Assembly (NCBI GenBank): GCA_028023455.1
Contig: JAQFVV010000186.1
Location: 1-64,000, forward strand
Length of the DNA stretch: 64,000 bases
DNA from: Epiperipatus broadwayi
Taxonomy: Eukaryota; Onychophora; Udeonychophora; Euonychophora; Peripatidae
Reading direction: 5' to 3'
The translations under genes were made by a program, and so were the position numbers. Within the stretch, counting starts at the first letter, position 1, and each line of letters starts with the position of its first letter. Shown here piece after piece: positions 61,499 through 64,000 of this stretch. Below the pieces are notes generated by a model. That model searched no databases and was not told where the DNA came from. It saw only the letters and a program-made list of their open reading frames with translations.

Positions 61499-64000
61499 GT
61501 TTTAAACTATTCAATATATTTCAAGAGTATTTTCAGTTTTGAGCCAGAGAGTAGATCACTTCTAACTTGAGAATTCTAACAACAAATACCTTGCTTTTCA
61601 ACAAACTCAATAATTTTTACCAACTACATATATAAAAACACATGCAACCATATGCTGCTAAAGGGGAGGTTACACTGTGGAAAAAAAGTTGTCACTCAAG
61701 GAGTTGTAGCAGCCAAACCGAAATTTGATTCAATATAGCATCTATGCTGCAACCACCATCAACTTTACTGTTTAGATGTACAGCTGCAAACTCAATGTCT
61801 CAAAGCAGGCATATGAAGTGAGAAATTATGAGTACTATCATGTATGTTCTAGGACAATCAAACCTCATCAACAGAAACATGAACTGGATTAATGAGAACA
61901 TTTATAATTCTTTTAGGACATTTTCCTTATGGACTTTTGATTGATCTTAGGTTGATAGTATATTCTTATTGTATATATATATATTGTTTATTTCTTTCCT
62001 TTGTCCTAGATTGAAGGGGGTGTAAACTCTTGATACAGTTAGAAAAGGAAGAAGCATTATTAGCTTTATTTTTAAATTAAAATAAAATGTAGGTTCAGGC
62101 ATAAACTTGCTTACAGATGAATTTAAGCATCACCAGGGGAGAGAGAAGATTTTACCCTATTGTACATTAAATGCTAACACTTGTACAGTTACACTGTTAT
62201 TTACTGTTTGTTATTACTAATCATTTCAGTCATTTAACTATTTGATTTTCAGTATATATGATTAATAATCTTGGGTGTGAATAGTCTTTTCTGTCTTTGT
62301 AAAAACAAATCATAATAGAAGGAGGGGGGATCCCATAATATCATCACGTTATTGATGTGAACTAATCAATAAACTTATTGGAGATAACGATTTATGATTT
62401 CGGTAAAGTTTAAATTGGCAAGCAAGTGTAAACATAAAGGATAACAAATTTTAATTTATTTTTTGTTGATATTGATAGTAAATGATTATTTTTTGAAGAG
62501 AAAGAGAGGTTGGATTAATGAAGATTAACAGTAATAATCAAAGAATATTTATCTATATCTAAATAAATTATATATTTCTGTTAAAACCTTGTTGCCTAAA
62601 TTACATTAATTGTGAATAAATTTGTTAAATATATGATTTTAAGTTAAAGATTGTCGTTTGTATTTTTTCTATATTCAGTTCTTAATTTGTCACAAGCTTT
62701 CACATTATAGATAGTCATATTGATATTCCCTGAAGTAGAATATTATGCATATTCTCCCTAAGCTGAAATTCTGGGATTAACAAGTTAAAGATGTGAAAAA
62801 AGAGATGAGCATACAGGTAGATTTTTGATATATGTTTGTGTGGTAATATATCATCTCATAGGAATGAGATCAGAGTAGACATAAATCTATATATTTAGAA
62901 ATCCTAGATACGCTTTTTCACACACTGATGGCCTATCAAATCTATTGCCATGTAAGGTCAGGACCCATTCTGTTTCATATAGCATATCCAATTGCAGAGC
63001 AAATGAATCATATTAACAACAGGCAAACAAAAGCCATCTATCAGGCTGCAAATCTTAATTAGGGCTTATATTATAAACATTCTCAAAAATCATGCTTGGA
63101 TTTATTTTCTGGTTAGGTTTTATTTTCAGGAAAACATGATATACATAGTACAGAGGAAAGTTTATATGGATATTTAAATTTTAGACAAAATGTAGAAAAA
63201 GATTGATCTAATTAATGGTAAGTTATTAAATGGGAAGTTAAAGCAGGGCAAAGTGGTAAAATACATTTCAACTTATGAAATTGATTTGTAGTTAATTTTT
63301 TTTAGAGGCATAACTAGCTTTTTTAATTAAAACCACACTTGCAAAATCATTTTCTAAATCTCATAATTAGATTTAAAAAACACCCCATCCACTACTTCAC
63401 CATAAATTACCTTTTTCAAAAGTAACATTTATTTCTAATTTTCCAATTCTTTCTGAAAGCTAAGCAAAGTCAGATTTTTTTTCATTTATCTGAAAAATTC
63501 CTCAGTGAACCCAAAATTGTTTTGATTTTCTGATGCATAATTAATATACATTGTTGTAAATAATTGTTAAGCAGTTTGTAATTGGAAATAAAGCAAAGCA
63601 AGAAAAGCAGACAACTTACCAAATAGAGGTTGTTTAGCATAATTGCTAAATATTTTCAGTGTTTTTGATATTTTTGAGAAAGTTTAGCTCTGCAATGATA
63701 TTTAAGTCTATTTGTTCACTTTTAAACACATTTTAAAGATGCTAGGGCCATTGATAATATAATTCACTATATCTTTAATCTTTGTACTTTCACCGAGGGA
63801 CATAAAATGTAACATTATTAATGGTGATCAAGTACTATTGTTTGATTATAATACCATATTGCATAGTTATCTTCATTTTCCATTACATAAACAACTTTAT
63901 TTCTTAACCATGTGGAGTGCTTTTATATTAAGATAAGAAAAGTATATTCTTTTTGTTAAAATATAACTGTTTCACAGTGACTGTTTTCTGAGGTTGTTTT
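61499..64000. other. AT-rich spacer to window end
   Basis: A less AT-rich patch at 61640-61900 and another at 62900-63080 might be very old transposon fragments, but no motif supports a call. Confidence 0.4.

Overview
The window looks like repeat-rich, non-coding DNA from an animal genome, probably an invertebrate. It is very AT-rich, with long gene-free stretches, microsatellites and many decayed transposable elements. There are no bacterial operons, rRNA genes or long intact host genes. The organism cannot be named from sequence alone. An RTE-type LINE, Penelope-like, Ty3/Gypsy and hAT remnants, a tRNA-derived SINE and hammerhead-ribozyme repeats occur together in several invertebrate lineages.

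Layout. 1-330 is a TAT/TTG microsatellite. About 545-2690 (minus), 4440-7030 (plus) and 56060-58820 (minus) hold three decayed copies of one APE-type non-LTR LINE family. It has a shared linker motif ending in ALG, an RT with YMDD/YVDD, and a C-terminal CCHC knuckle in the best copy. 7261-7578, 18809-19298 and 26371-26664 are long foldback (MITE-like) elements; a half copy related to the third lies at 59593-59710. 13490-14010 is the only stretch that looks like a host gene: a CpG-richer patch with a CRE, an E-box, a short upstream ORF and a possible first coding exon ending at a GTAAGT donor. 17700-19920 is a Ty3/Gypsy relic split by the 18.8 kb foldback. 21505-22120 (minus) is a hAT transposase tail. 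24570-25200 is a Jockey/CR1-like LINE fragment. 28082-31379 (minus) is an almost intact 3.3 kb RTE element with a 12-bp target-site duplication and one premature stop; RTE fragments also lie at 23594, 33612 and 52120. 46240-47636 is a Penelope-like element (RT plus GIY-YIG endonuclease) broken by frameshifts. 53059-53170 is a small tRNA-derived SINE with a 15-bp duplication. 54688-55455 is a 29-bp minisatellite.

Most interesting system: a family of small retroelements carrying type I hammerhead-ribozyme motifs. Two solo copies of about 170-176 bp (9887-10062 and 15748-15918) have clean target-site duplications, and the second has a paralogous empty site inside this window. A compound copy at 42800-44476, with a 13-bp duplication, carries three head-to-tail units of about 466/437 bp. 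Each unit has a TATA-like box and a complete hammerhead fold, and a fourth ribozyme lies in inverted orientation. An old degraded copy lies at 35155-35490. Two further hammerhead-like motifs with a different stem II lie at 15366 and 20869 on the minus strand. Known metazoan retrozymes and Penelope-like elements carry hammerheads of this kind, and a Penelope relic lies 1.8 kb from the array. Mobilisation of the small elements by a Penelope-type RT is therefore a reasonable inference, not something the sequence proves.
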